Below are positions 54,319 through 62,855 of a stretch of DNA of 64,000 nt, in pieces. The DNA comes from Planctomycetota bacterium (GTDB lineage: Bacteria; Planctomycetota; UBA1135; GCA-002686595): contig JAIOPM010000033.1 of the NCBI GenBank assembly GCA_021413885.1, forward strand, positions 1-64,000, given 5' to 3'. Every line of letters starts with the position of its first letter. Position 1 is the first letter of the stretch. Below the pieces are notes generated by a model. It saw only the letters and a list, made by a program, of their open reading frames with translations, had not been told where the DNA came from and made no database searches. Made by a program: the position numbers and the translations under genes.

Positions 54319-55179
54319 GTGTTCGCGATCCTCTCTTCGCTCTCGCACCACCGCCGCCTGTTGCGTGACTTCGTCTCGCGCGACCTGCGCGCGCGTTACG
54401 TCGGATCGAGCATGGGGTTCTTCTGGTCGGTGATCTTCCCGGTCGTCAACCTGATCGTGTACATGTTCGTGTTCCAGATCGTGCTCAACGCGCGCTGGAG
54501 TCCCGAGCAGACGCCGAGCGAAGTCGCGCTGCTGATGTTGTCGGGCATCATCGTGTGGCAGTGCTTCGCGGAGACGATCTCGCGCTGCACCAACACGCTC
54601 GCCGAGAACCAGAACCTGATCCAGAAGGTCGTGTTCCCCGCGGAAGTGTTGCCCGTCTACCTGACGATCTCCGCGTTGATCAACATGCTGATCGGGGTGT
54701 TGATCGCGGAGCTCGGCGTCGCGTGGTTTGCGTACATCGCGCCGAGCGCCGTGCACGCGGCGACGACCGAAGGCACCACGACCGTGGTGCGGCCGCTGGC
54801 CCTCGGCGCGTCGCTGGTGACGCTGCCGGTGCTCATGGTCCTGCAAGCGACGTTCACGCTCGGCCTCGGCTACTTCCTCGCCGCCTTCAACCTCTTCCTG
54901 CGCGACGTCTATCACGTCATCGGCGTGGCGATGTCGGTGTGGATGTTCATGACGCCGATCTTCTACCCGGCGGAGAAGGTGAAGGAGGCGGAGCTGACTT
55001 GGGTGCTGATGATCAACCCGATGTACTGGTTGATCGACAGCTACCGGCGCGTCCTCATCTACGGAGAATGGCCGCAGCCGCTCACGCTCGCCGTGTTCGG
55101 TGCGGTAGCGTTGGTCGCATTCTTCCTCGGCAGTCGCTTCTTCATGGCGCAGAAGGCGCGCTTCCCCGATCTCCTGTGA
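54319..55179 (+). CDS. ABC-2 type polysaccharide export permease (Wzm-like)
   Basis: 286 residues from GTG 54319. SHHRRLLRDFVSRDLRARYV then GSSMGFFWSVIFPVVNLIVY is the typical N-terminus of Wzm/TagG exporters; six helices follow, with WMFMTPIFYPAEKVKEAELT and LMINPMYWLIDSYRRVLIYG. It moves a completed lipid-linked glycan (O-antigen or teichoic-like) across the inner membrane. It overlaps the ATPase gene by GTGA at 55176-55179. Confidence 0.92.
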   Translation: MFAILSSLSHHRRLLRDFVSRDLRARYVGSSMGFFWSVIFPVVNLIVYMFVFQIVLNARWSPEQTPSEVALLMLSGIIVWQCFAETISRCTNTLAENQNLIQKVVFPAEVLPVYLTISALINMLIGVLIAELGVAWFAYIAPSAVHAATTEGTTTVVRPLALGASLVTLPVLMVLQATFTLGLGYFLAAFNLFLRDVYHVIGVAMSVWMFMTPIFYPAEKVKEAELTWVLMINPMYWLIDSYRRVLIYGEWPQPLTLAVFGAVALVAFFLGSRFFMAQKARFPDLL

Positions 55180-56495
55180 ACACCGCCGCCGTACCCGCCG
55201 CTCAACCGACGAACCGCGCTTCGGGCGCGGGCACGAGTGCGATCCTCTGCCGCGGTCTCGGCAAGGCGTATCGCATGTACCAGAAGCCGATCCACCGCGT
55301 GTGGGAGCTCCTGGTCCCCGGCCTCTCGAAGCACACCGACTTCTGGGCGGTGCGCAACGTCTACCTCGACATCGCGCCGGGCAGCACGGTCGGCATCATC
55401 GGCGAGAACGGAGCGGGGAAGAGTTCGCTGCTCAAGTTGCTCACCGGCATCACGCGTCCGACCGAAGGCGAGGTCTTCGTCAACGGAAGAGTCGCGTCGT
55501 TGCTCGAGCTCGGCGCGGGCTTCCACCCCGAGTTCTCCGGGCGCGACAACATCCACCTCAACTGCTCGATCCTCGGCATGCGGCCGGAAGAGATCGACGA
55601 GCGCTTCCCGAAGATCGTCGAGTTCAGCGAGCTCGGTGACTTCATCGATCGCCCGGTCAAGACGTACAGCTCCGGCATGTACGTGCGCCTCGGCTTCTCG
55701 GTCGCGGCGAGCGTCGACCCCGACATCCTGATGATCGACGAGGCGCTCTCGGTCGGCGACGAGCACTTCCGCGGCAAGTGCATCAACCGTTTGAACGAGC
55801 TGCGCGAGAAGGGCAAGACGATCGTCTTCGTCTCGCACGACATGGGCGCGGTCAAGACGATGTGCGAGTGGGTCGTCCTGATGGACAAGGGCGAGGTCGT
55901 CGGCCAGGGCTCCGCCGAGAAAGTCGCCGACGAGTACCTGAAGCGCGCGCACGAGCGCGGCAACCAACGTCTCTCCGCGTTCAACCGCGGCGGTTCGACG
56001 TACCCGCGTTGGGGCTCCGGCGAGATCGAGGTGCACCAGGTCGAGCTCCTCGGCGCCGGCGGCGCGCCGACACACGTCTTTCGTACCGGCGATCCGTTCA
56101 CGGTGCGCATGCGCTTCAAGACGCACCGCGCCGGCGCGCGTCAGCCGGTCTTCGGCCTCGGCATCTATCGCTCCGACGGCACGCACGTCAACGCGACGAA
56201 CCATTCCTGGCGCCGCGAACCGATCGTGCTCGACGAGTTCCGCCCCGGCGAGGAGGGCGTCGCCGAGGTCAGCCTGCCCGCGCTCCCGCTGCTCGTCGGC
56301 CAGTATTACCTGACCAGCTACCTCTACGATCACAGCAAGGCCGCGCCGACGCCGATCGACCAACAGGAACACGTCGTGACGTTCGAGGTGATCGACGCCG
56401 ATCGGCGACAACACGGCATGATCCACCTGCCGACCGAATGGCGCGTCGGTTGGACGGGGCCGGAGCGCAAGGAAGAGCGGGAGTCCCGCGCGTGA
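55176..56495 (+). CDS. Polysaccharide export ATPase with C-terminal domain (Wzt-like)
   Basis: 439 residues from GTG 55176. The ATPase core has Walker A IIGENGAGKSSL (76-83), LELGAGFHPEFSGRDNIHLN, the signature region KTYSSGMYVRLGFSVAA, Walker B ILMIDEALSVGDEHF and the switch VFVSHDMGAVKTM. After about residue 285 comes a beta-sandwich domain (EVHQVELLGAGGAPTHVFRT and VGQYYLTSYLYDHS). In Wzt proteins such a domain recognises the modified non-reducing end of the glycan before export. The overlapping methyltransferase gene downstream may make that terminal mark. Confidence 0.92.
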   Translation: MNTAAVPAAQPTNRASGAGTSAILCRGLGKAYRMYQKPIHRVWELLVPGLSKHTDFWAVRNVYLDIAPGSTVGIIGENGAGKSSLLKLLTGITRPTEGEVFVNGRVASLLELGAGFHPEFSGRDNIHLNCSILGMRPEEIDERFPKIVEFSELGDFIDRPVKTYSSGMYVRLGFSVAASVDPDILMIDEALSVGDEHFRGKCINRLNELREKGKTIVFVSHDMGAVKTMCEWVVLMDKGEVVGQGSAEKVADEYLKRAHERGNQRLSAFNRGGSTYPRWGSGEIEVHQVELLGAGGAPTHVFRTGDPFTVRMRFKTHRAGARQPVFGLGIYRSDGTHVNATNHSWRREPIVLDEFRPGEEGVAEVSLPALPLLVGQYYLTSYLYDHSKAAPTPIDQQEHVVTFEVIDADRRQHGMIHLPTEWRVGWTGPERKEERESRA

Positions 56496-58000
56496 CCGAC
56501 GTCCTCGATCTGCCGTTCGACCAGTACCAGCGGTATCGACTGACCGCGGACCTGATCGACGAAGCGCGCGCGAAGGGTGAGCGCCTGCGCGTCCTCGACG
56601 TCGGCGGACGCACCGCGCTCTTGCGCTCGTTCCTGCCGAAGGATGACGTCCACTTGGTCGACGTCGAGTCGAGTTCCGAACGCGGCCTCGTGCTCGGCAG
56701 CGGCGCCGCGCTGCCCTTCAAGGACGCGAGCTTCGACGCGGTGTGCGCGTTCGACACGCTCGAACACGTCCCGCCGCCGTTGCGCCGCGACTTCGTGCGC
56801 GAGTGCGCGCGCGTCGCGAAGCGTTGGGTGCTGCTCGCCGGGCCGTACGAAGCGCCGCGCGTCGTCGAGGCCGAGCAGATCCTCCAACGCTTCCTGCGCG
56901 ACAAGCTGAAGGTCGAGCACCGCTACCTGAACGAACACCGTCACAACGGTCTGCCGGTGCGCGAGGAGGTCGAGCGCGAGCTCCGCGCGGCCGGCGGCTC
57001 GGTCGCGAGCTTCGGCCACGCCGATCTCGAGCGCTGGCTCATCGGCATGTGTCTCTCGATGTACCTCGACGAGGATCCCGCGCTGCGCGGCCTCGCGAAG
57101 TCGTTCCATCGCTACTACAACCGCGAGCTCTTCCGCTCCGATCACGGCGCCGAGGTCTACCGCCACGTCGTCGTCGCCGCATTGCGAGGCGCGCCGTTGC
57201 CGAAGGCGGTGGGGGCGCTCGACGCACCGACGACGCCGCGCGGATTGCTCGCGCCGTTCGCGCGGCTCGTCGAGGAACTCGGCGCGTTCGACAAGGAGCG
57301 CGCGGCGTGGCGCGACGAGCGCGACAAGCTGCGCCGCGTCGCGAAGGACCTCGACACCGATCTCGCGGGACACCGCTCGTCGCTCGCGAAGTTGCAGACG
57401 CGGCTCGACGAGCAGACCAGCGTGATCGCCGACCTCGAAGTCGATCTCGAGGGCCATCGTCGTTCCGTCGCCGACCTCGAACGCGACCGCGCCGAACTCG
57501 CGGCGCAACGCGCGCGCGACGCCGCGGATTTCGCCGCGGTACGCCGGACGCTCGAAGCCGACCTCGCCGGCCACAAGCAGACGCTCGAAGATCTCGGGCG
57601 CCACACAGCAGCGCTCGAACTCCGCTCGGCCGAACTCGAGACGTCGGTGCGCGCCCACGCGCAAGTCACCGAGGACATGCGCCGCGATCTCGACGCGCAC
57701 CGTGAGCTGAAAGCGCGGCTGGAGGCGGACCTCGCGCGCGTCGAGCGCACGGCGGCCGAGCTCACCGCGAACCTCGCCCAGACCAACGAGATCGCCGCGA
57801 AGATCAACGCGGAGCTCGTCGCGACTCTCGCGCGGCTGGACGCGCTCGCGCGCGAGCTGATCGCCACGCGCGCCGACGTCGACGAAGCGCGCGCGAAGAA
57901 CGCGGTGCTCGACGCGGCGAACGTCGGCTTGCGCGAGGAGCTGAACTCGCGCTGGAACAATTTCAAGCGCGCGTTCGCGCTCCGCAAGCCGCGCTACTGA
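56492..58000 (+). CDS. SAM-dependent methyltransferase with a long coiled-coil tail
   Basis: 502 residues from GTG 56492, overlapping the exporter ATPase stop. Motif I is RLRVLDVGGR (31-40); VHLVDVESSSERGLVLGSG, LPFKDASFDAVCAFDTLEHV and VAKRWVLLAGPYEAP follow in a class I methyltransferase fold to about residue 230. Residues 265-490 are a heptad-rich coiled coil with a recurring D-L-x-G/A-H motif at about 290, 318, 357 and 399 (DLAGHRSSLAK, DLEGHRRSVAD, DLAGHKQTLED, DLDAHRELK). WbdD-type chain terminators combine a methyltransferase and a coiled-coil ruler in the same way; that role is inferred here. Confidence 0.85.
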   Translation: MTDVLDLPFDQYQRYRLTADLIDEARAKGERLRVLDVGGRTALLRSFLPKDDVHLVDVESSSERGLVLGSGAALPFKDASFDAVCAFDTLEHVPPPLRRDFVRECARVAKRWVLLAGPYEAPRVVEAEQILQRFLRDKLKVEHRYLNEHRHNGLPVREEVERELRAAGGSVASFGHADLERWLIGMCLSMYLDEDPALRGLAKSFHRYYNRELFRSDHGAEVYRHVVVAALRGAPLPKAVGALDAPTTPRGLLAPFARLVEELGAFDKERAAWRDERDKLRRVAKDLDTDLAGHRSSLAKLQTRLDEQTSVIADLEVDLEGHRRSVADLERDRAELAAQRARDAADFAAVRRTLEADLAGHKQTLEDLGRHTAALELRSAELETSVRAHAQVTEDMRRDLDAHRELKARLEADLARVERTAAELTANLAQTNEIAAKINAELVATLARLDALARELIATRADVDEARAKNAVLDAANVGLREELNSRWNNFKRAFALRKPRY

Positions 58001-59871
58001 GCGCGCGGCGCGAGGCGCACGACCAACGGCTCGCCGGCGACGAGCGTGCGATGTCCCGCGGCGTCCGCCGACGGATGGAGCCACTCGAGCGCGCGTCCTG
58101 TGTTCGCTTCGACCGCGACTTCGAGGTCGTCGAGCTTCGGCGCCGGCGAACGCGAACCAAGGCCGGCCTCGCGCCCGACGCCGGGGAATTTCGGCAGCGC
58201 GACGCAGAGCGTGCGTCCTTGCGCATCGTCGCTCCACGCGACCAACCAACGCACGTCGGACTTCGTCGCGCGCGGCGTGAACGGCGCGCGCTCGACGCCG
58301 GCGACCGCGAGCATTCCGCCGAGCGCCGCGCGCGTTTCCTCCGAGCGCAGCGCGAGGTAGTTCGCGACGCCGCGCGGCGCGCCGAGCACGCGGCCGGGGA
58401 ACTTTTCGGCCAACGCGGCGCGCACGTCCGCTCCGCGCGCTCGTCCCGCGCCGTCGACCGCGGCGAACTCGCCGTCGACGAGCAACCGTCCGCCGGCCGC
58501 GAGGTAGCGCTCGAGCCGCGCGAGCTGCGCGTCGTCGAGCGCCGCGAGTTCGGACGCGACGAGCAACGGAAACCGCGTGACGCTCGACGCGTCGACGATG
58601 TCGAGCGGCAAGACTCCCGGCAACGTGCCCGCGTCCTCGAGCAGCTCGAGCCACGCGCGCTCCCCGAGTTCGAAGCGACCGTGATCCGCTTGCCAACTCG
58701 CCATGCGCTTCGGCCAGGTCGCGCCGTCGTCGCGCGCGTCCTGCAGCCAACACCACGCGAGGTTGCGCGACGACTCGAGCACCGCGACGCCGTGCGGCGT
58801 CGGTCGCGCGCTCGCGAGTTCGCCGTCGAGTCGCCGCACGAGCGCGACGGCGCGCGCCAACGAATCGAAGAGTGGCTTCGAGCGTTCGAGCTCGCGATCG
58901 CTCCACACCACCAACCCGTCGCCGCCGCGCAGCCAGTGTTCGCTGGTCGCCCACGCCCACGCCGCCGGCGCGCGCGCGGACGGGAAGACCGTCGCGTAGA
59001 CCGCCTGCTTCGGCCCGCGCAACGTGAACGCGAGGTCGCTCGCGTCGAACGTCCGGTAGCACTCGACGAAATCGAGGAAGCCGAGCGCGCGCTCGACCGC
59101 GACGTTGCCGAACGCAGTTTCGCCGGAGAGGCCCATCAAACCGACGCGCGCCTCGGGCCGTTGCGCGCGCACGCGCGCGGCGAGTTCGGTCAGGAGCGCG
59201 ACGACGATGTCGTGGTGGAACGCGCGGCGCAGCAACCAGAACTCGACCTGCCCGTGCTCGTCGGAGGCGAGCGCCGCCAACGCCGCGTCGGTCGAGACCG
59301 CGGCGAGATCGTCGAAACCGGCGGCGTGCGCGCGTTCGAAGAGCCCGCGCTCCCGCAACCACGTCCGCCACGCCTCGCGGCACGTCGGCGAGAGGCAGAG
59401 ATCCTCCGGCGCGCCGCCGGAGGTCAACGACACTTCGTCGCCGAGCGAATACCCGAGGCCCGCACGACCACCGCGCGCCGCGAGCGTGCGGTCGAGCGTC
59501 GCGAACAGTCGCTCGCGCGTCTTCGGATCGGTGAGGCACGGCTCGCGCACGAGCAAGCGCGGGTCGCGCTCGTCGGCCGAGCCGCGCGGCGTCGCTCGGT
59601 CGCGATCGAGATGCAGATCGTCGCGGCCTGCGGAATGCTCGACGTAGAAATCGAGCCCACGCGCAAGCACCCACCCCGCCGCCTCGTCGCCGCGCACGTG
59701 CACGCCGCCGAACGGCGCGATCAAGTCGCGGGGCGCCTCGCGGCCGGCGTACGCCTGGCGGTAGACGATCACCGGGAACCGGTTCGTCGGCGCTTGCGGC
59801 GTTTGGGCGAGCGCGAGCCCCGCGCTCGTCGCGACGAGCCACGCACCGACGATTCGAGCGAGGACGATCAC
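57994..59871 (-). CDS. Secreted glycosidase-like (GH42/beta-galactosidase-type) protein
   Basis: 625 residues with a signal peptide (IVGAWLVATSAGLALAQ). A TIM-barrel-like half has GLDFYVEHSAGRDDLHLDRD, GLGYSLGDEVSLTSGG with a candidate acid Glu, FWLLRRAFHHDIVVALLTEL and FLDFVECYRTFDASDLAFTL. The second half reads FPLLVASELAALDDAQLARL then ERYLAAGGRLLVDGEF, close to the trimerisation domain of GH42 beta-galactosidases. The second catalytic Glu is probably in DFVECYR. Assignment is by pattern only, and the activity is uncertain. Its 3' end overlaps the methyltransferase stop by 7 bases. Confidence 0.6.
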   Translation of the reverse strand: MIVLARIVGAWLVATSAGLALAQTPQAPTNRFPVIVYRQAYAGREAPRDLIAPFGGVHVRGDEAAGWVLARGLDFYVEHSAGRDDLHLDRDRATPRGSADERDPRLLVREPCLTDPKTRERLFATLDRTLAARGGRAGLGYSLGDEVSLTSGGAPEDLCLSPTCREAWRTWLRERGLFERAHAAGFDDLAAVSTDAALAALASDEHGQVEFWLLRRAFHHDIVVALLTELAARVRAQRPEARVGLMGLSGETAFGNVAVERALGFLDFVECYRTFDASDLAFTLRGPKQAVYATVFPSARAPAAWAWATSEHWLRGGDGLVVWSDRELERSKPLFDSLARAVALVRRLDGELASARPTPHGVAVLESSRNLAWCWLQDARDDGATWPKRMASWQADHGRFELGERAWLELLEDAGTLPGVLPLDIVDASSVTRFPLLVASELAALDDAQLARLERYLAAGGRLLVDGEFAAVDGAGRARGADVRAALAEKFPGRVLGAPRGVANYLALRSEETRAALGGMLAVAGVERAPFTPRATKSDVRWLVAWSDDAQGRTLCVALPKFPGVGREAGLGSRSPAPKLDDLEVAVEANTGRALEWLHPSADAAGHRTLVAGEPLVVRLAPRAQ

Positions 59872-60020
59872 CGCGCCCGAGGATCGCAGGCACGGTCGAG
59901 CGGAGCAAGGTCGCTTCGTCGGCTGGATGCGACGCGGAGTGCGCCTTAGGATGCGTCGTCCGCGCGGTGGGTTCGGTCGGCCGACGACCTTCGACCACCG
60001 ATCCGTGCGGCGAACGCACC

Positions 60021-61127
60021 GTGACCCACCGTCAGATCGACTCCACCAAGTTCGCCGAGCGCGTCAGCTCCTGGTTGACCGAGCCGGGCCCCGAAGGCGA
60101 CGTGGTCGTGTCCTCGCGCGTGCGCCTCGCGCGCAACCTCGCCGACTACCCGTTCGTCACCAAGCTCGCGCCCGAACGCGCGGTCGAGCTCGCCGAGCGC
60201 GTCAAGGAGCCGCTGTCCGCGCTGCGCCTCGGCGGCCCGATGCAGTGGGTGCCGATCCACGAGGCGCCGGCGATCCTGCGGCTCTGCTTGCGCGAACGTC
60301 ACCTCGTCAGCCGCGACCTCGCGCCTTCCGCGGAAGAGCGCGCCGCACTGCCCGGCCGCGCGGTCGCGTTCTCCGACGACGAGACCGTGTCGGTGATGGT
60401 CAACGAGGAAGATCACCTGCGGCTCCAGGCGATGAGCGCAGGCTTCGATCTCGCGACCGCGTTCCAACGCGCGCAGACGGTCGATCGCGAGCTCGAGCAA
60501 CGCCTGCAGTTCGCCGTCAGCGAGACCTACGGTTACCTGACGTGTTGCCCGACCAACGTCGGCACCGGTTTGCGCGCGTCGGTGATGCTGCACTTGCCGG
60601 CGTTGTCGCTGGTGCGGCCCGAGCTCGAGAAGGTCTTCCTCGCGGTGCAGCGCACCGGCCTCGCGTTGCGCGGGCTCTACGGCGAAGGCTCGAAGGCGAC
60701 CGGCGACTTCTATCAGGTCTCGAACCAGATCACGCTCGGCCGCGACGAGAACCAGTTGACCGCCGAGCTCGTCGACCTCGTCGCGTCGATCGTGCGCTTC
60801 GAGCGCAACGTGCGCGATTCGTTGTTCAAGGCGCAACGCGCGGCGCTGACCGATCGCGTCAGTCGTTCGCTCGGCATGTTGCGTTCGGCGCGCTTCATGA
60901 CCACCGACAACGCGCTCGCGCACCTCTCGAACCTGCGCATCGGCGTGTGCCTCGGACTGTGGCCGGCGGGCAGCGTGCCGCTGGTCAATCGCCTGCGCAT
61001 CCAGATCCAACGCGGACATCTCCAGGCGCTCAGCGCGCGCGAAGCGCCGACCGAACTCGCCGAGCCGAGCGCCCGCGATCGACTGCGCGCCGCGCTCTTG
61101 CGCCGCGAGCTCGCCGAACGGAACTGA
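60021..61127 (+). CDS. mcsB: Protein arginine kinase McsB
   Basis: 368 residues from GTG 60021. VVVSSRVRLARNLADYPFVT is the phosphagen-kinase-type ATP-binding start; VSVMVNEEDHLRLQAMSAGF, LTCCPTNVGTGLRASVMLHL then PAL and LYGEGSKATGDFYQVSNQIT are McsB signatures with the catalytic Cys in the CPTNVGTG loop. McsB phosphorylates protein arginines and marks proteins for ClpC-ClpP in Firmicutes. The activator McsA and ClpC are not adjacent here. GTG 60021 avoids an arginine-rich extension from 59967. Confidence 0.93.
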   Translation: MTHRQIDSTKFAERVSSWLTEPGPEGDVVVSSRVRLARNLADYPFVTKLAPERAVELAERVKEPLSALRLGGPMQWVPIHEAPAILRLCLRERHLVSRDLAPSAEERAALPGRAVAFSDDETVSVMVNEEDHLRLQAMSAGFDLATAFQRAQTVDRELEQRLQFAVSETYGYLTCCPTNVGTGLRASVMLHLPALSLVRPELEKVFLAVQRTGLALRGLYGEGSKATGDFYQVSNQITLGRDENQLTAELVDLVASIVRFERNVRDSLFKAQRAALTDRVSRSLGMLRSARFMTTDNALAHLSNLRIGVCLGLWPAGSVPLVNRLRIQIQRGHLQALSAREAPTELAEPSARDRLRAALLRRELAERN

Positions 61128-61182
61128 TTTCCGCCTCTCGGTTCCAGATCGCGCGCGACGGCGGCCGATCGGGCGGGAGCCG

Positions 61183-61977
61183 ATGTTCCTCGCCGCTCTG
61201 CTGCTCGCCCTCGAACCGCCCTCCGTCGCGCAGACTCGCGGCGTCGATCCGTGGGTATGCGTCGAGCGCGGTCGCGCGGAAGTCGTCGGCGAAGGCGCGG
61301 CCGCGACACTCGGCGCATTGGGTTCGTCGCGGCGCGTGCACGGACGCGGCGAGCTGCGCCTCGAAGCGTGCTCGTCGGCGAACGTGCGTTGGCCGGCCCG
61401 CGCGGGGCTCGAGCTCGAGGGTCCGGCGGACTGCGCGTTCGATCTCGACTCGGTCGGATCGCCGCGCGTGACGCTCGGTCGCTTCGCGACCGCTCACGTC
61501 GAATTGCGCGAGGGTCCGGTCGAGCTCGAGCTCGCCGGCGGTTGGCGCGCGCGGCTCGTGTCCGGCGTCGTCGCGTTGGTCGCGACCGGTTCGACCGGTG
61601 TGCGCGTCGAACGCGTGGTGGGCGAGCCGCTGTGCTTCGAACGCGTCGGTTCGAATCCCGCGCACGCGCGCCGCGTCGACGTGCGCGTCGGCGCCGACGG
61701 TTTCCTGCCGCTCGATCCGCTCGCCGATCCCGCGAGCGCGCGCGTCGGCGGCGCGTTCGAGCGCGCCGCCGTCTGGCCGGAGTTCGCGTGGCCGTGGCGC
61801 GAGAGCGCGTCGGAGCCGCTCGCTCCTTCGCCCGCCGACTTCGAGAACGCGCTGCGCACGTTGGTCGTCGAACGTGCGGAACGCGCGTTCGGGTTCGTGC
61901 TCGGCGCGTTCGGCTTCGAGCGCAGGACCGCGCCCGCCGCGGTCGTCGTGCGCGACGTCGCGGTCGGCTGCGAGTAG
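61183..61977 (+). CDS. Secreted hypothetical protein, FecR-like features
   Basis: 264 residues: signal MFLAALLLALEPPSVAQ, then a beta-rich domain (VCVERGRAEVVGEGAAATLG, ARAGLELEGPADCAFDLDSV, TAHVELREGPVELELAGGWR and ARLVSGVVALVATGSTGVRV). Alternating hydrophobic strands with short glycine turns resemble FecR/LPS-type beta-jelly sheets, but no diagnostic motif is seen. The end FGFERRTAPAAVVVRDVAV is unremarkable. It follows mcsB by 55 bases and may be co-transcribed. Confidence 0.55.
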   Translation: MFLAALLLALEPPSVAQTRGVDPWVCVERGRAEVVGEGAAATLGALGSSRRVHGRGELRLEACSSANVRWPARAGLELEGPADCAFDLDSVGSPRVTLGRFATAHVELREGPVELELAGGWRARLVSGVVALVATGSTGVRVERVVGEPLCFERVGSNPAHARRVDVRVGADGFLPLDPLADPASARVGGAFERAAVWPEFAWPWRESASEPLAPSPADFENALRTLVVERAERAFGFVLGAFGFERRTAPAAVVVRDVAVGCE

Positions 61978-62005
61978 CTCGCTCGCGCTCCTCGCAAGTT
62001 AGGTG

Positions 62006-62064
62006 GGGGGCCCCGACGCGAGCGTGCCTTGGAAGCAGCGTGGGGAGATTGGGCCGGGGCCCCC
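62006..62064. terminator. Inverted repeat between convergent genes, possible bidirectional terminator
   Basis: gggggccccg (62006-62015) and cggggccccc (62055-62064) are perfect inverse complements separated by 39 bases, between the convergent stops at 61977 (plus) and 62073 (minus). No T-run follows. It could limit read-through in both directions. Confidence 0.35.
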
Positions 62065-62072
62065 GATGGAAA

Positions 62073-62696
62073 TCAGCGCGGTCTTGCGTACGCCGGAGCG
62101 CGGATCAGCGCGTCGATCGTCTGCACGAGATCGTCGAAGACGAATTCGGGCTCGATCGCGAGCTCGCCGTCCGCGAGCGCGACGCCGGTGCGCACCGCCG
62201 CGGTCTTGCAGCCCGCGCGCTGGCCGGCGGCGATCTCGAGCGTCGAGTCGCCGATCACCCAGCTCTGCGAGAGCTGCAGGCCGTCCGCCTGGAGCGCGTG
62301 ATAGAAGAGCCCGGTGTCCGGCAGTCGGAAGACCGACGGGCGCTTGTGTGCGCCACGACCGTTCGGGTGATCGAGGCACGCGTAGAAGCGCGTCGGCCGC
62401 ACGCCGCCCGCCTTCAGCGCGCCGAGGAACGCGCCTTCGAAGGCGATCCACTCGTTGTCGCTCTGCTCGCCGTGCGCGACCTGATCTTCGTTGCCGATCA
62501 AGTAGACCGCCCAACCCGCGTTTTGCGCGCGGTGCAGGGCGTCGACGGCGCCCGCGACGAAGCGCGTTTCGTCGAAGCGGCGAGGCGCACGGGAAGGAAG
62601 TTCGAGGAGCGTGCCCCAACGGTCGACGAACAGGCCGCGCACGGGCGGTTCGGTTCCGGGGAGGCAGCGTTGAGGGAGCGGTGCAGGGTTTTTCAT
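62073..62696 (-). CDS. HAD-like phosphatase family protein with altered catalytic residues
   Basis: 207 residues from ATG 62696; the frame runs far upstream but as shadow of the glycosyltransferase. GLFVDRWGTLLE is motif I of the HAD-IIIA (histidinol-/heptose-bisphosphate phosphatase) group, except that the second Asp of DxDGT is Trp27 (nucleophile Asp25 retained). VYLIGNEDQVAHGEQ matches the VTNQSGIARG region, HKRPSVFRL keeps the motif-III Lys, and VIGDSTLEIAAGQRAGCKTA is motif IV with Glu154 for the usual Asp. The loss of the general acid makes ordinary phosphatase activity unlikely; it may bind or act slowly on a sugar phosphate. Confidence 0.7.
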   Translation of the reverse strand: MKNPAPLPQRCLPGTEPPVRGLFVDRWGTLLELPSRAPRRFDETRFVAGAVDALHRAQNAGWAVYLIGNEDQVAHGEQSDNEWIAFEGAFLGALKAGGVRPTRFYACLDHPNGRGAHKRPSVFRLPDTGLFYHALQADGLQLSQSWVIGDSTLEIAAGQRAGCKTAAVRTGVALADGELAIEPEFVFDDLVQTIDALIRAPAYARPR

Positions 62697-62855
62697 CCGG
62701 GGTTCCACGTCGCGATTCGAAGTGCGACGCGCTCTTGTCGGCGATCCACGCGAGCGCGTGAGCGCCTCAAGAAACGCTTGCCGGGAAACCGAAGTTCTCG
62801 GAGTTCCGGCCGTCGCTCTCGGAAAGGAATTCGGGCGCCGGCGCGCTTCGTCCCC

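Noticed and set aside
56330-60019. A 1229-codon minus-strand frame across the methyltransferase and glycosidase genes
   Set aside because: Shadow translation; covers two well-supported genes on different frames.
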